Assembly: GCA_028751875.1 (NCBI GenBank) | Contig: CM054141.1 | Span: 69,944,926-70,008,925 of the forward strand | Source of the DNA: Rapana venosa | Lineage: Eukaryota > Mollusca > Gastropoda > Neogastropoda > Muricidae | Reading direction: 5' to 3' | Length of the DNA: 64,000 bases | Part shown: piece after piece, positions 34,803 through 46,749 of the stretch | Layout: each line of letters starts with the position of its first letter | Numbering within the stretch: the stretch's first letter is position 1 | Notes under the pieces: generated by a model | The model's input: the letters and a program-made list of their open reading frames with translations, nothing else | Told to the model about the DNA's origin: nothing | The model's database searches: none | Position numbers and translations under genes: made by a program

Positions 34803-34805
<3 letters not shown>

Positions 34806-36319
34806 GGGCGCACATCTACACTTCAGACAAATATCATATCATCAACTCATGATGAACTGAGAACACTTCTGCACTTCTTCTAAGCTCTGTGTACTTCCAA
34901 GTACGCAAAAGCACAAGCCGATACTTCCAACGTTCCTTTTAAATTTATGCCTTCCTTCATTCAATCTGATTTACTCCATTGGTTCAGAATGGCCATGTAT
35001 GGTAGGTAACCCATATCCTGCGATACTCCTACACACTTTCCGAAAGAAACCACGGGGTACGAGCTTTCTTCTACGAGTTGTGCGTCACTGCCACGATGCA
35101 CGCAGAAGTGTTACCAGACTAGCAAGAATACATCAGTCTCTGCCTTTCAGTGGCAATCTGAATGTCCTAGGCACGGGATACCCCACCCCCATCACCGGTC
35201 TCCCCCACTTCAACATAATTATTATGCTTCACTGTTCCAGTCTGTTCCATGGTGACAACCACGTTGACGTGAATACATATCTTCATGGCATTCCAGCATT
35301 CCTGTCGAGTTGGTTAACTTTCATGAGTTGTCCTCCTACGTTTGCTTTATATTTAGGTTTCCACTTTTTTTTTAATAACTTATAAATGTAAGCATCCGCT
35401 TCCTACTTTCCATAGTGCTTGAACCACAGCTGCGACCTCTGAACACGACCTAAGAGTGCGTCCGAGAGCCCAAACTTAAGCGAGGTCAGGTTAAATAACG
35501 TGTCAAATGCTGCCTCTGAAAGGTTACATTCTTTGGGTTGGTTTGGAATTTTTTTTTTACTCGAATCTTTGATCAATCATTCTTTCTAAGTAGTGGAAAT
35601 GTTGCATCTGGTTACCTGCACTTAGTTTTTCTCTACTACTTTTTTCTAAAAAAACAACAACTCCTCAGTTAACCAGAACACTGGCATTACATTAGCAATT
35701 TCTACATCTTCTTCCAGCTTTTGCCTAATCTCTGAGTCATCTCCTACCTGCAGCAATGTGTACGTATGTGTAGTTCCCGAGTTATCCACAGCTGTAAACA
35801 GCGAATCACAACAGTCAGGCAGGCAGGCAGCTCTTTCAATGAGAATGTGTCAAGTCGTCCCCTGAACTGAATTACACTACTCTGCTGTCAAACCAGTGGA
35901 CACCAAACAACACACTTTCTCTTTTACGACTTCTGACGCACTTCGCGTTTCAAAACAACCCGGCTTCTTGCAAAGGAAATCTCTCAGACGTGGCAAAAAC
36001 ACCGATACGTACACATTAAAACTAGGATACTTTTTTTTTCTTCTCCTTCACAAGAAATGATCTGGCAGAAATTCCCTTTGGTAAAGGAAGGAGGGAGGGA
36101 CGAAGGGGTGGGAGAGGGGGGGGGGGGGAGGAGGGGGGGGGGTAGTATGCCAAGGACAAAAAATATGATCTGCAAGTTTTCTACTACTGACACACAACAG
36201 TTCTTGCGCAGGTAGAAAGAGAGAGAGAGCGATACAGAGAATGGTAGGGAGGAGACGAAGAGTGGGGAGGGGGAGTGACAAGGTTAACAAAAAATGATCT
36301 GAAAACCTGTTGCCCTCCC

Positions 36320-36323
36320 CCCC

Positions 36324-36375
<52 letters not shown>

Positions 36376-36384
36376 CTCTCTCTA
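36320..36384. repeat. (CT)n microsatellite
   Basis: CT repeat with two TCC/TTC interruptions. Confidence 0.95.
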
Positions 36385-36689
36385 TCCAGCGATGAGCAGT
36401 TCCGGCCTGCAGCTCCGAACAGAGCTGACGGACGGACAGACGGACGGAGGGACGGACGGCGGGCAGAATGATCTAGGCCTGGCCCCCTAGCCTAGCCCAG
36501 CCTACTGCTGGTTACCAATAATTATGGCCCTCTGACACCTGACAGACAGCTCGCCTGTCGCCCTGTGCTGCTGGAATGGGAGGACCCCTGTCGAGGTCCA
36601 ACTCTATTAGCTACTCCCTAACTAGCCTAACTCAGCCTGCAGAAACCTGCATCACCTCTCTTCTGTTCCTGCACTCTCTTATCACTGTG

Positions 36690-36769
36690 TGCGCGCAAGT
36701 GTGTGTGTGTGTGTGTGTGTGTGTTGTGTGTGTGTGTGTGTGTGTGTTGAGGGGGGGGGGGGGGGGGGG
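36690..36769. repeat. (GT)n followed by poly-G (19)
   Basis: GT repeat, then ttga, then G19 at 36751-36769. The same arrangement (TG run then G run) is seen at 13990-14050 and 37436-37525. Confidence 0.95.
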
Positions 36770-37433
36770 TCAGGAAAAAAAGAAATAAAAAGCAGCCGTC
36801 TCTTTTACAACGATCGGTTCAAACATTCAGTCGCAAAGCACACATTCAAGTAGTAATGCGTGCACTCAAGCATATATAATCCATGTCCTCACTAAATATG
36901 TTGTGATCATATAACCTGAAAAAGACGGGAGGGAGAGAAGGAGAGAGCGAGAATGGAGGCCTAACCAAAAAATAATGATATCACTTTGAACAGAACTTGA
37001 GGCTAACAGTTTCTCTCTCTCTCTCTCTCTCCTCTTCACAGTCCACAATGGTTTATTCCCACGAACTCTTTTGAAAGCTGTTCGTTGCTGGGTGAGTCAC
37101 AATGATTATGTGCCCTGGGTTTTATCTAGCAGACTGTCTGTGTGGCTTTTGGTCACGGCTTCCCCCCAGACTAAGAGGGGACGTGTTCGTCCATTCACTA
37201 CTGCCTGCTTGCAGTCAACAGCTTAGGCTAGGCTAGGCTAACATGTACACCCGTCTCTGCTGCCGATTCAGGACGTAGCGCCACTGAGTCTCTAAAGATT
37301 ACCGCCGACATTTTGTTGTTGTTGTTGAAAGTACGATTCAAAACGGCATGTGAATATAAATGCATGACTTTCTAAATGAAATTTTGTTTAAACCAAGGAG
37401 AGGGGATTTGGTGGGGTTTTCTCCTTTGTTTTG

Positions 37434-37435
<2 letters not shown>

Positions 37436-37475
<40 letters not shown>

Positions 37476-37525
37476 TGTGTGTGTCTGTGTAGGGGGCGTG
37501 TCGAGGGGGGAGGGGGGGGGGGGGG
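37436..37525. repeat. (GT)n followed by G-rich tract
   Basis: GT repeat, then a short GGGG-rich linker and a G run at about 37512-37525. Confidence 0.93.
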
Positions 37526-37892
37526 CGGGACGTCTTTACATCCCCGTACTACGCAAAAACAATTTACAATTAATCTGCGACGAACAACTCTTGTGTGCTC
37601 TCTTTGTGATAATGAGTCATCCTTACATCACCATACTTCACATCATGAATGTGCTCTCTTTGAGATAGATAAACGACTCACTTCTGATGCACCGGGTATG
37701 ACTTCATAACGTTATCAACAGAGGTCAAATTGACCATTCGGACTTCTCAGGACTATCGTCAGATTGGCGAATTGATCTGACCCTGCTCACGGTAACTCAT
37801 TATTTCAGCACACTATATTCAAATATCCGCTACCGGGAGACCACTTACACCACTTGACTGACATAACCATCCCCCTCCACCCCACCATTCTT

Positions 37893-37893
37893 C

Positions 37894-37981
<88 letters not shown>

Positions 37982-37982
37982 T
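37893..37982. repeat. (CTGT)n(CT)n compound microsatellite
   Basis: About nine ctgt units followed by about 24 CT units. Confidence 0.97.
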
Positions 37983-38297
37983 CCCTCTCTCTGTGCTCTT
38001 CTATTTTCCCATGTTTATTCTGGAGTTGGCCATGATGCCAAACGTATCTGCATACCACTACCATAAAAAAGGGAGAGAGGAGGGGGGAAAAGAAAGAAAG
38101 AAAGAAAAAGAAAGCCAAAAAGAAAGAGCAGCAACACAAGACAAGTTATCCAGAGAAAATGTTTTGATGCCAACTGATAGCAGCGGAGCAGAGAAAGACA
38201 AAATCCTCCCATTATTTCTCCTTCTGCAAGCCAGGCTGCAGGCAACACAAGAGAAACAGAAACAGCCTCGAACGATGTTTAAAATAGATGATGAAAT

Positions 38298-38298
38298 C

Positions 38299-38333
<35 letters not shown>

Positions 38334-38343
38334 ACACACACAC
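38298..38343. repeat. (CA)n microsatellite
   Basis: About 15 CA units plus an imperfect extension. Confidence 0.95.
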
Positions 38344-38616
38344 CTCAAAAGCTGGATATACGTATACACAAACTATCTTCAGCCTTTTCTGAACGTAATT
38401 ATCATGGCTCGAAAACATTACCACTTGCACGGTAACTGAGTGAGACAACCGCTAAAGCAAACAAACACCTAATAAATCAACAACCCTACATATAGGATAT
38501 ATACTTAGTGCATTGTGTCAGTCGCTCAATCAACAGTCTATTTCTTGTCGGTGACAGAAGTGAGAAAGAACAACATTCTCTTTTCATCTCTCTTTAGCTC
38601 TGTCTTCTATCTTCAT

Positions 38617-38618
<2 letters not shown>

Positions 38619-38671
<53 letters not shown>
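38619..38671. repeat. (TC)n microsatellite
   Basis: About 26 TC units. Confidence 0.97.
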
Positions 38672-38674
<3 letters not shown>

Positions 38675-38949
38675 GATGATGAAGGAATTCTTTTATTTTT
38701 TAGATATCTTCTATCACCGATTAGTGTTAAGGGGCATGAAAATCCATTCCTTGTTTATTCACAGGACGTCTGATTCCCGAGGCGAGTAAGTCAGCACATA
38801 GCTCTTCAGGGCAATGACCAGGAAACACTCTATAAATCTGCGCCAGGTCAGCAGGACAAACTGATAACGGTGACCCTTGGCCTGCCAAGGACTAGATGAA
38901 ATTTGAATAAACAACCAAAATGACATCCTGCATAATCTTTTTTTATTTT

Positions 38950-39165
38950 AAATCTTTTTATATCGAGGATAATGGAATAAGCATTTATGTGCTTTATTAC
39001 ATCCAGTCCCCGTGTGTATGCGGTTTTGCAAATTCTGTCAACTGTTCCCACCGGCACACAATGGCCTACTCTTACGAAAAGCGGACAGGATTTCACGTGT
39101 GCGCAAGATGTTCTGCGTGCGTTCGCGCACGGGGCCTCGGTTTATAGTCTCATCCGAAGGACTTT
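38950..39165 (-). mobile_element. SINE family B, core plus 3' part, best preserved
   Basis: On the minus strand from 39165: core tccttcggatgagactataa then accgaggccccgtgc, then cacgtgaaatcctgtccgct, taggccattgtgtgccggtg, ggactggatgtaataaagca and cataaatgcttattcc. The core is the same as in family A (ggatgagacgataaaccgag), while the rest differs. The tRNA head is missing in this copy. Confidence 0.8.
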
Positions 39166-39239
39166 ATATAACAGATGTGAAGGCATACAATTTCGGAAAG
39201 AAAAGCAGCTGTTTCATTCTGATCTGTCCTACGTTTAAT

Positions 39240-39515
39240 AACCTATTGATCACCAACTGGGTCTTCTGTGCACTGATCTGCATGCCATACACGGTAAAGG
39301 CCTCATCAAGGTGATTTACCAAGTTCTTGTTCAGCTAGGTCGTCGATGTCGTCGGCAAAACGTAAGTGTGAAATTGTCCCGCATTCAATGCTAACTGTTC
39401 CCTCATGGTCTTCAAGTCTGTCAGCCATAATTATGTTCTCTCTATGAAGATGTTGAAGACGTTTGGAGAGAGCAGACATTCTCAGATATGACCAAAATGA
39501 TCCATTTGATGACAA
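39240..39515 (-). mobile_element. LINE fragment: reverse transcriptase with FADD box (inverted part)
   Basis: The minus-strand translation gives RMSALSKRLQHLHRENIIMA, then EDHEGTVS and HLRFADDIDDLAEQE. After a frameshift come HLDEAFTVYGMQISAQKTQL. FADD is the catalytic aspartate box of non-LTR reverse transcriptases, and the following block is the usual next motif. The fragment resembles RTE-type elements. Stops and a frameshift show it is dead. It lies directly beside the next part of the same kind of element in opposite orientation. Confidence 0.75.
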
Positions 39516-39575
39516 GCATCACCAAAGGCATCAGTATCATCATTACCATAAACAAGAAAATAAGAGACCGACCGT

Positions 39576-40184
39576 GGCTTTAAACATCTGGGAGCTATGG
39601 TATCGGATGATGGATCGAAACCCGAAGTTCTCTCCAGGACAGCCTCGACCACAGCTGCAATGACTAAACTACAAGTCATCTGGAATGACAAGGACATCAC
39701 CATCAGATCCAAGATTTGACCGATGCCTTTCCTGGCCATGTCCATATTTTAGTATGTCAAACTTGGACCATAACACTTAACAGCAAAAATGAAACACACT
39801 GAAAGAAGGATACAGGCAATGGAGATAAGATGCTTTTGTAAACGTCTTGATATCTCGTACAGAGTTCACACAACCCACGAGGAAGTGAAAACCAGCAATG
39901 AAAATGCCATCAGGCTATACGAAGACCTGACTTCAATAAAAAGACACAAAATGAAGTGGTACTTGCTGTCACACGAACATCTGGACTGGCCAAGACTGTC
40001 CTACAGGGAACAGTACAAGGAGGGAAACGAAGAGGCAGGGAGAGAAAACGCTGCGAAGACAACATCAGAGAGTGTGCTGGCCTTGAGTGGAATGATATAC
40101 CCAGGAAACCATGAGGAATGGAGGAAAATGGTTACTAAATCTTCATTGGTGCCTCAACGGTCTAGCAGACTATGGAATAGATGA
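39576..40184 (+). mobile_element. LINE fragment: C-terminal part after the RT domain
   Basis: The plus-strand translation gives GFKHLGAMVSDDGSKPEVLS, then TTAAMTKLQVIWNDKDITI. After stops, RRIQAMEIRCFCKRLDISYR, a helical arginine-rich segment and EEWRKMVTKSSLVPQRSSRL follow, ending at TGA 40182-40184. This is the region that follows the RT domain in RTE-like elements. In an intact element it would come right after the part found inverted at 39240-39515. Confidence 0.75.
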
Positions 40185-40193
40185 AGGTGAATG

Positions 40194-40313
40194 TAAAGGT
40201 AAAGGTGTCCCATAACCTATAAGGTCGTAGGGGAGCGAGGCGTCAGAGACCTCACTTCTCTAGGGACCAGCATATTGAGGGCGGCGCCCATTTCCTCTCC
40301 ATCGCCGCTTTAC
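40194..40313 (-). mobile_element. SINE family C, 5'-truncated, with 11-bp target-site duplication
   Basis: This is the 3' part of family C (ggcgccgccctcaatatgct, ggttatgggacacc, then tttaccttta). The perfect 11-bp repeat gaaggtgaatg flanks it at 40183-40193 and 40314-40324. It landed at the stop codon of the LINE fragment, so it is younger than that element. Confidence 0.85.
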
Positions 40314-40476
40314 GAAGGTGAATGACCCATTAATAAACAGTAGCTGCTTTTATTCAAGGTCGGAGTAATGACTTCCCTTGGAGCAGTACACCCACAAAAA
40401 AGAAAAGAAAAGGTACGTTGAGAGTGATGTGTCTGTTCTTCACTGTAACGTCTTCCCACTTTAAGTAATTAATATT

Positions 40477-40481
<5 letters not shown>

Positions 40482-40549
<68 letters not shown>
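40482..40549. repeat. (GA)n microsatellite
   Basis: About 33 GA units. Confidence 0.97.
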
Positions 40550-40551
<2 letters not shown>

Positions 40552-42489
40552 ATGTCAAAACCATTATAAATATGCCCGTATTCGGTGCCCGTCTTCGAAG
40601 CTGCGAATGTCTCGATCAGTACAGCTCCACAATCACAAAGACCTGAGCACTACGTCACCCAAACTCTGAAATGCTTCAAGTCGGATCAATCTGTACTGAT
40701 GGTTGTAGCTGCACCCTTCACTGTTTGCGTGTGTACATGCTACCTAGGGATGGATTCCCTTAGACGCTTGCTATGCAGATGTGATCCAAATGAAACGGCA
40801 GCAAACATGACCGAAAACGGAGAGCAAGGCGATTACTGATCAGAACTACATCCAGCTACAGATTACGAAACAAAATCTGAAAAAGAGAAGGAAAGAAGGT
40901 CACGAGAAGGGGAGGGGTGAGACGAAAGTGTCCGCAAACCATTTGATACAGTATCAAGTTTCTATAATGTTTTTCTCAACCCAAACACCGAAGAAAGGGG
41001 GTGGGAGTGGGGGTGAGGGATGAGGGTCAGTTTTCCGTTTGACAACCGAAAGAGAGCACTATGTTTAGATGAATACGAAAACACTATGTTCCCAACAAAG
41101 CACATGAATGTCACTTGTCGGTCTCACTTGGCAAACGAATACATGTATACATGTCCTCTGACCGTTTTCCCACCCATCTCAGCAGATTTTGCAAATAGTA
41201 TAAGGCTAGGTGTTCGTGTCTTTTTGAAGAAGCTTCACACAAATTTCCAACTCCCGGAATAGCGAAATAAAGACCTCACGGCGGAAACTCTAAACCGAAG
41301 TGATGGGCAGTAGCACAAGTCCAGCTTTCCATGATAAAACACAGGTCCTAAATCATACTTGAAATTTGTCCAAAGCCTTCTAATGACGCTCACTAATTTC
41401 TGTATAGATCTCGTCAGAGTATAGGCTAACGATGAAATACGTGTTGCAAGTAGTGTTCAAAATGTGTCCAACGCCTTCCAGTTGCAGATTGATTTCTGAG
41501 TAAATTTAGTGTGAGTAAATTATTTTACGTGCACCAGCCGATCTGAATCACTGTCAACAGGATACAGTACTATCTATCCTTTCTGCAATAGTTTTACAAT
41601 GCTATACACTACAATAGCCGTTGTTTCTCTAAGATTTTTACAGCACTATACTTTGCTTCGTAACAATTTCCCACTTAAAAATCTATTGTTTGACAAAAAC
41701 AAATATTACCGCACTACACTCAGGGCAATATTCATATCCTGTAAACACTGACAACTTTTATTTTTAAGAATGTTTAAAATAAAAGAAAAATGAAAAGAAG
41801 AAAACAAGTAACTGCCGTATTTTGTCAAAGTTATCCTCCACGTAACTATCCTGACATTTTTTATCTCTGCATTAAGCGCTAGTATACATCAATGCAGCAG
41901 TAATACTTTAAAAAACTTAAGTGTCCTGACTTCTTTTGTTTCGTTTCCTTGAACAGCAGATTCGAAATTTCCCCCACACAGACACTGACCGGCAAACCCG
42001 CACACACACACTGTACTTGCACCATGGACTAACGCCGGGCTATAGTAACAGAACACACGCACACGAGCACAGTAGTAGTACTAGTAGTAAGCAAAATTAT
42101 CGTTCTTGTGTGAGAGAGACAGCCACTGGGTGTTTACATCATTCCACCACGGTGGTGGCTACACAGTGCAGTGCAGTATAACGGATAGAGGAGAGAGGAC
42201 CCTTTGCTGGCTCTGCTATGCCATGCGTTCAGCAGCAGCAGCAGACCGCATTGTTTTGTTACCACTGCCACTATACTAGCCCACCACTGCACTGCCTCTG
42301 TGGTGTAGCGTTTGGTAGGCCTAGTGTAGCGCCAATATTATCACCCACTGTCTGGTCTGCATGTTATCTATACCATGGCCCCACCGACCTCTCTCATACA
42401 CTCCAAACTATATAATGGGGAAGATCTGATACATTTCAGCTGGTCTTACTACTGCTTGCCTCTGTTACTCTCTCTGTCTATGTCTCTCT

Positions 42490-42531
42490 TTGTGTGTGTG
42501 TGAGTGAGTGAGTGAGTGAGTGAGTGAGTGA

Positions 42532-42596
<65 letters not shown>

Positions 42597-42785
42597 TGTG
42601 TGTGTGTGGTGTGTGTGTGCGTGCGTGCGTACGTGCGTGCGCGCGCGCGTGCGTGTGTGGGTGGGTGGGCGTGTGTGTGGGTGGGTGGGTGTGGGCGCAC
42701 GCGTGCGTGCGTGCGTGTGTGTATGTGTGTGTGAGTGCGCGTCCATGAGTGCGAGTGTGTATGTGTGTGAGTGCGCATGCATGCG
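42490..42785. repeat. (GAGT)n(GT)n and GC/GT alternating tract
   Basis: gagt units, GT runs, then gcgcgcgcgtgcgtg and gggtgggtgggc segments. About 300 bases of almost purely G/T/C alternating sequence. Confidence 0.93.
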
Positions 42786-43208
42786 TACGTACGTTTTCTT
42801 TATGATAACAACAATGGATAGTTCTAGCGCTTGAACAGACACTAAGATAGTACCTGAAATTTCATTTATAACACTTTGAAATCAAGTCTGCAGGACAGCA
42901 GAAGCCATTGCAAACTCATACAATAGTCATGTGTCTGTGTGCACGGGGTTACCAGTGATCTGACAGCCCTTGACGACCCTGAAATATCAGCATACGAGCA
43001 TCTTGCAAGACTCCATAAGACCACTTCTCCTGACACTAGAGTTTCAGAGGCTTCTGTGCCTTCTGTGATTGAACACTTTCTGTAATTCATTGCAATCTGG
43101 TTTCCACAACATGTTTTGATGCGTGTGGTTACAAAATGACGTAACATGACAACAGATCAGTCACTGACAGATGTACAATTTTATATGTGCATGTAGAGAA
43201 CACGCGTG

Positions 43209-43232
43209 AGTGTGTGTGTGTGTGCGAGTGCG

Positions 43233-43276
<44 letters not shown>

Positions 43277-43312
43277 CGTGCGTGCGTACGTGCATGTGAG
43301 AGAGAGAGAGCC
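43209..43312. repeat. (GT)n/(GC)n/(GA)n compound microsatellite
   Basis: GT with gcgcgcgcgtgcgtgcg and a terminal GA run. Confidence 0.93.
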
Positions 43313-43649
43313 TGATGACTGTGACAAGCAAGACAACTCTTCTCTGTCCCCTTCCAACATTCCAATGATTGTGCCCCTTCCTTTTACAGAGCACTGATAG
43401 GCCAGTGTAAAATCTCTTCCATTGAAACGACCTTTACATGGCCAAACTTTGAATAACGAAAGTACTTATAAAAATAAATAAAAATAAATAAGCTGGTCTA
43501 TGTCAAAAAGAATTTGTTTCAAAAGGCAGAAATTAAGATTGATTTGTTAACCCCCCCCCCCTCCCCTTTCTCCGCCTTAAAAAAATCGTAAGAAAATAAG
43601 ACAAACAAATAATACCAGACAATGAGAAAGCCGAATACACTCGCACCCA

Positions 43650-43755
43650 CGCACGCACACACACACACACCTCTCTCCCCTCCCTCACACACATCTCTCT
43701 CTCACACACGCATACACACTCAAAACACAGTGAGACATACACATACACTCTCATT

Positions 43756-43834
<79 letters not shown>

Positions 43835-44022
43835 CACACACACACACAGTGAGATACACATACACTCTCTCTTTTTCTCTCTCTCAACACACAAACACAG
43901 TGAGACATACACATACATACTCTCTCACACACACACCTCTCCCTCCACACACACACACACACCTCTCTCCCTCACACACCCTCACCCTCACACACACACA
44001 CACACACACACACAGTCAAAAC
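43650..44022. repeat. (CA)n and (CT)n array next to Shroom exon donor
   Basis: Alternating CA and CT blocks ending 15 bases before the donor of the 44039 exon (minus strand). Read on the transcript, the intron starts GTGAGTAG and runs straight into TG/GA repeats. Confidence 0.93.
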
Positions 44023-44038
44023 TCTACTCTCTACTCAC

Positions 44039-45121
44039 GGTTCCTGCCCTGACGGGTCACTGTCCTCCACACTGTCGGAGAGCAGCAGTTCGGGAGGAGG
44101 AGGGGGCAGATCTCCGGGATCCATCACGCCATCCAGGCCGTCCACCTTGGGAGGCGAGGGCAGCGCCCCCTCCGCCACCCTGCCGCCCACACCCCCCTGC
44201 ACACCGCTCCCATCTCCTGATGGGCTGCCGCCCTCCGTCTTCCCCACAGCACGAGTGTCGGACAAGCTCCTCTCCCGAGACAAGCGCGAGAAAGGCGCGA
44301 ACTGCTCAGCCAGCTGACGAGGCCCTTCAGACACGCTTCTGTCTCTGGCCGGCAGTGCCTCCCCTCTTGAAGCAGGAGCCCCACCTTCAGGGTAGGGGTC
44401 CTCTCTGGAACACTCGGCAGTCCTGTCCCCCGACACTGGTGACTGGGCGGCAGCTGGGGAGGGGGCGGCCGTCACCGACAAGGGTTTGGTGTCTCTGCTG
44501 GCTGGCGGGGAACACGCCTGCTGGGAAGACGGCTCTTTGCTGGCGTGGGATGGCGGCGGCGGCGAAAGGGCGGGCTGGCTGCTGGAGCCTGCCGGCGAAA
44601 CGTCGGAGGACGAGGCCTGCTGGGGCGAGGAGCCCCCGGACATGGAGGACACCGAGGTGGTGGCCGTGGTGGAGGTGACGGGAGACGTGGCTTCCTGCGC
44701 CACGGTGGGCTGCCGCTTGTACGAAGTCGAAATGCCCATCTGAGTGCGCGAGTGGATGACGCTCATGCTGCTGGGCGCGGCCGTGGAGCTCCCCCTCTGC
44801 CCCGAAAACTTCATGGCCTGCTTCCGCAGCTGGGCGGCGTAGGCGTCCTCCCGGGGCGAGTTGCTCTCCCACTGGTGCACCAGCGTCTTGAAGTCGATCT
44901 TGGCCTCCTCCACGTGCCCCTCCTCTGCCCCGCCCTCAGCGCTGGCCCCCGCCCCCCCCTCCTCCTCGTCTCTGGGCAGGTAGTTGCGGGGAGGCAGTGC
45001 CGGGGGCGTGCGGGGTTCTGGGCTGGGGGTGCGAGGAGGGGGAGGGGGGACGCGGCGACGTGACGGTCCGGGAAAGTTCTGGTAGGTGGGTGACGTCATC
45101 ACACCAGAGTCCATCTTGCCT
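44039..45121 (-). CDS. shroom: Shroom exon: proline/serine-rich central region
   Basis: This is an uninterrupted 1083-bp exon. The acceptor AG is at 45123-45122 and the strong donor GTGAGT starts at 44038. The first base completes a codon begun in an upstream exon, and the exon ends with CC of a split proline codon completed by G at 26919. An ATG at 45114 in good context (A at -3, G at +4) could start a PDZ-less isoform of the MDSGVM... type. Counting from that ATG, residues 18-45 are proline-rich (RRRVPPPPPRTPSPEPR), about 70-105 hold a charged segment (KIDFKTLVHQWESNSP), and serine/proline-rich low complexity follows. About residues 334-342 read DLPPPPPEL, which fits the Ena/VASP EVH1 ligand pattern known from Shroom proteins. 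G+C content is far above the flanks and third positions are GC-rich, as expected for coding. Membership in the gene rests on phase match, strand and composition; ASD1 itself is not clearly identified. Confidence 0.8.
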
Positions 45122-45666
45122 CTGCACGACACACAGACACAGCGTGTCATCAGATGGTGTTGTGTGGGGGGGTCAGTGTGTGAGAATCCACAGACCTACA
45201 GCTGCCACCAGTCAGGGTGGTATGGGGTTCATTCAGTGTGTGGAATGTTATAGGGTTAGCTGTCATCACACAGTAGGGTATACATGTGTGCAATACGAAA
45301 CAAACACTTTGGCAAACTTCACCAAAAGCTAACTAAAAATAGCCATAAATATTGTATACCATCATTTCCTATTATAACTAGATCTAATGGTAACAGCAGC
45401 AAGACACTGTGTCAAGCAACTGTTTAACACTGGACGGTTTTCCAGAAGTGGTATTAACCACCCTTCCCCATCTCCCCTCGCAAACATGTCAGGTCTTGTT
45501 CCGCCACTCTATGTGGGTATTTAAAGAGCTCTACGGAGCTGGTCATGGTGAAACACAAACTTCACAGGCTGGCAGATCATGGGACACAACCTTGTCCTTC
45601 TCTATCGACAGTAAAGGGAAGCAATTCACACATGTGTGGATTCATATGAAAGTAACCTGACAACAG

Positions 45667-45701
<35 letters not shown>

Positions 45702-46233
45702 CAATTATAAGCGTGAGTGTACGAGTTTATTTCTTGCCATGGTGCAGGCAGAACAAAGATAAAAAGAAAGAGGATTGCTCTAAACCATTCAAGCTATGTT
45801 ACCATCAACAACAAAAATGCCACAAATTCCAACAGCCACACACAACTGTGGACTAACGTAGTGAACAACAAAGTGTAATGCTACTTAACATTATCACCAT
45901 CCCTGCAGAGTTACCTGTACAGAATTAAGCATCAATGTTTAGGATATACACTCAGCGAACTACCTAGGCCTAGGCTGACTTACTGCAACAAAAATGCACT
46001 ATGGATTTTAATAAGAGAGAAAATGGTCTGTTCGCTTGACTAGTCAAGTGTTCAGCACAGACATCAGACACAGAGTGGTCTGTGTCAGTGTGTGTATAAT
46101 ATGTACTGACTGTGGTTTGCCCCATGCTGCGCAGCATCAAGTTATTATTTAGTAGGCCAGTTGTGGAGCAGACGATCCTGCCGATTGTGTATCAAGGGGA
46201 GAAGAATGCTGCCTGGCCTGTTTTTTATACTGA

Positions 46234-46259
46234 CCCCCCCCCCCCCCCCCCCCCCCCCC
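46234..46259. repeat. Poly-C tract (26)
   Basis: Run of 26 C followed by CA repeats. Confidence 0.97.
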
Positions 46260-46395
46260 TCTCCCCAACCCCCACTAAACACACACACACACGCACGCAC
46301 GCACAGTAACACACACACATGTAAACACACACGCACGCAAGCCAATCCAATCCTGTTGTTTATAGCCCCGCCGACCACAGAGGCCATATCTGGGC

Positions 46396-46443
<48 letters not shown>

Positions 46444-46684
46444 CTTTGTCCTTCCCAGAACAAGTGTCTCTAGTTGAAAACCTGCCCTCCCTACCTTCTA
46501 TGTTCAAGGTGAAAGGTACGACGTAGCAGGGTTGAGTGCATGTACAGTAGGCTTTATTCACATGTACAGTAGGCTTTATAACACTGAAACAAGCACACGA
46601 CGACAAACACGTCCACATACAAAGGAAAAACACACGCATACATACTTAACAATGCCACACATACACACGGAGACAGAGACAGAC

Positions 46685-46749
<65 letters not shown>

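Larger units (their letters stand above)
26920..44038 (-). other. 17-kb Shroom intron, mostly repeats
   Basis: No recognised protein-coding exon. The intron holds many (TG)n, (GA)n and (CT)n arrays, family B and C SINEs, one rearranged LINE and a promoter-like cluster near 32.6 kb. Long open frames here (cysteine/valine, histidine/threonine, serine/leucine, arginine/glutamate repeats) are simple-sequence artefacts. Unique AT-rich stretches without further features are roughly 34.0-34.7, 34.8-35.9, 37.0-37.4 and 40.6-42.4 kb. A diverged tandem pair of about 95 bp lies at 41360-41530. Confidence 0.65.
18457..45121 (-). other. shroom: Shroom-family gene, 3' part (six coding exons)
   Basis: Shroom proteins are actin-binding scaffolds that recruit Rho kinase to apical junctions and drive actomyosin contraction and cell-shape change. 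Six minus-strand exons can be joined here. Their junction phases are 2, 2, 0, 0 and 0, and every intron has a GT donor and AG acceptor. The product is a proline/serine-rich region followed by a C-terminal coiled coil that matches the family's ASD2 domain along its length. Introns are about 17.1 kb, 4.1 kb, 1.0 kb, 0.4 kb and 0.8 kb. The N-terminal PDZ domain found in many members is not visible, so the 5' end probably lies beyond the right edge or an internal start is used. The family call is based on sequence seen here compared with remembered vertebrate and insect Shroom ASD2. No database search was possible. Confidence 0.88.

Noticed and set aside
44220..45063. Plus-strand open frames at 44220-44678 and 44545-45063
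   Set aside because: Antisense shadows of the GC-rich Shroom exon at 44039-45121; no motif and no splice context.
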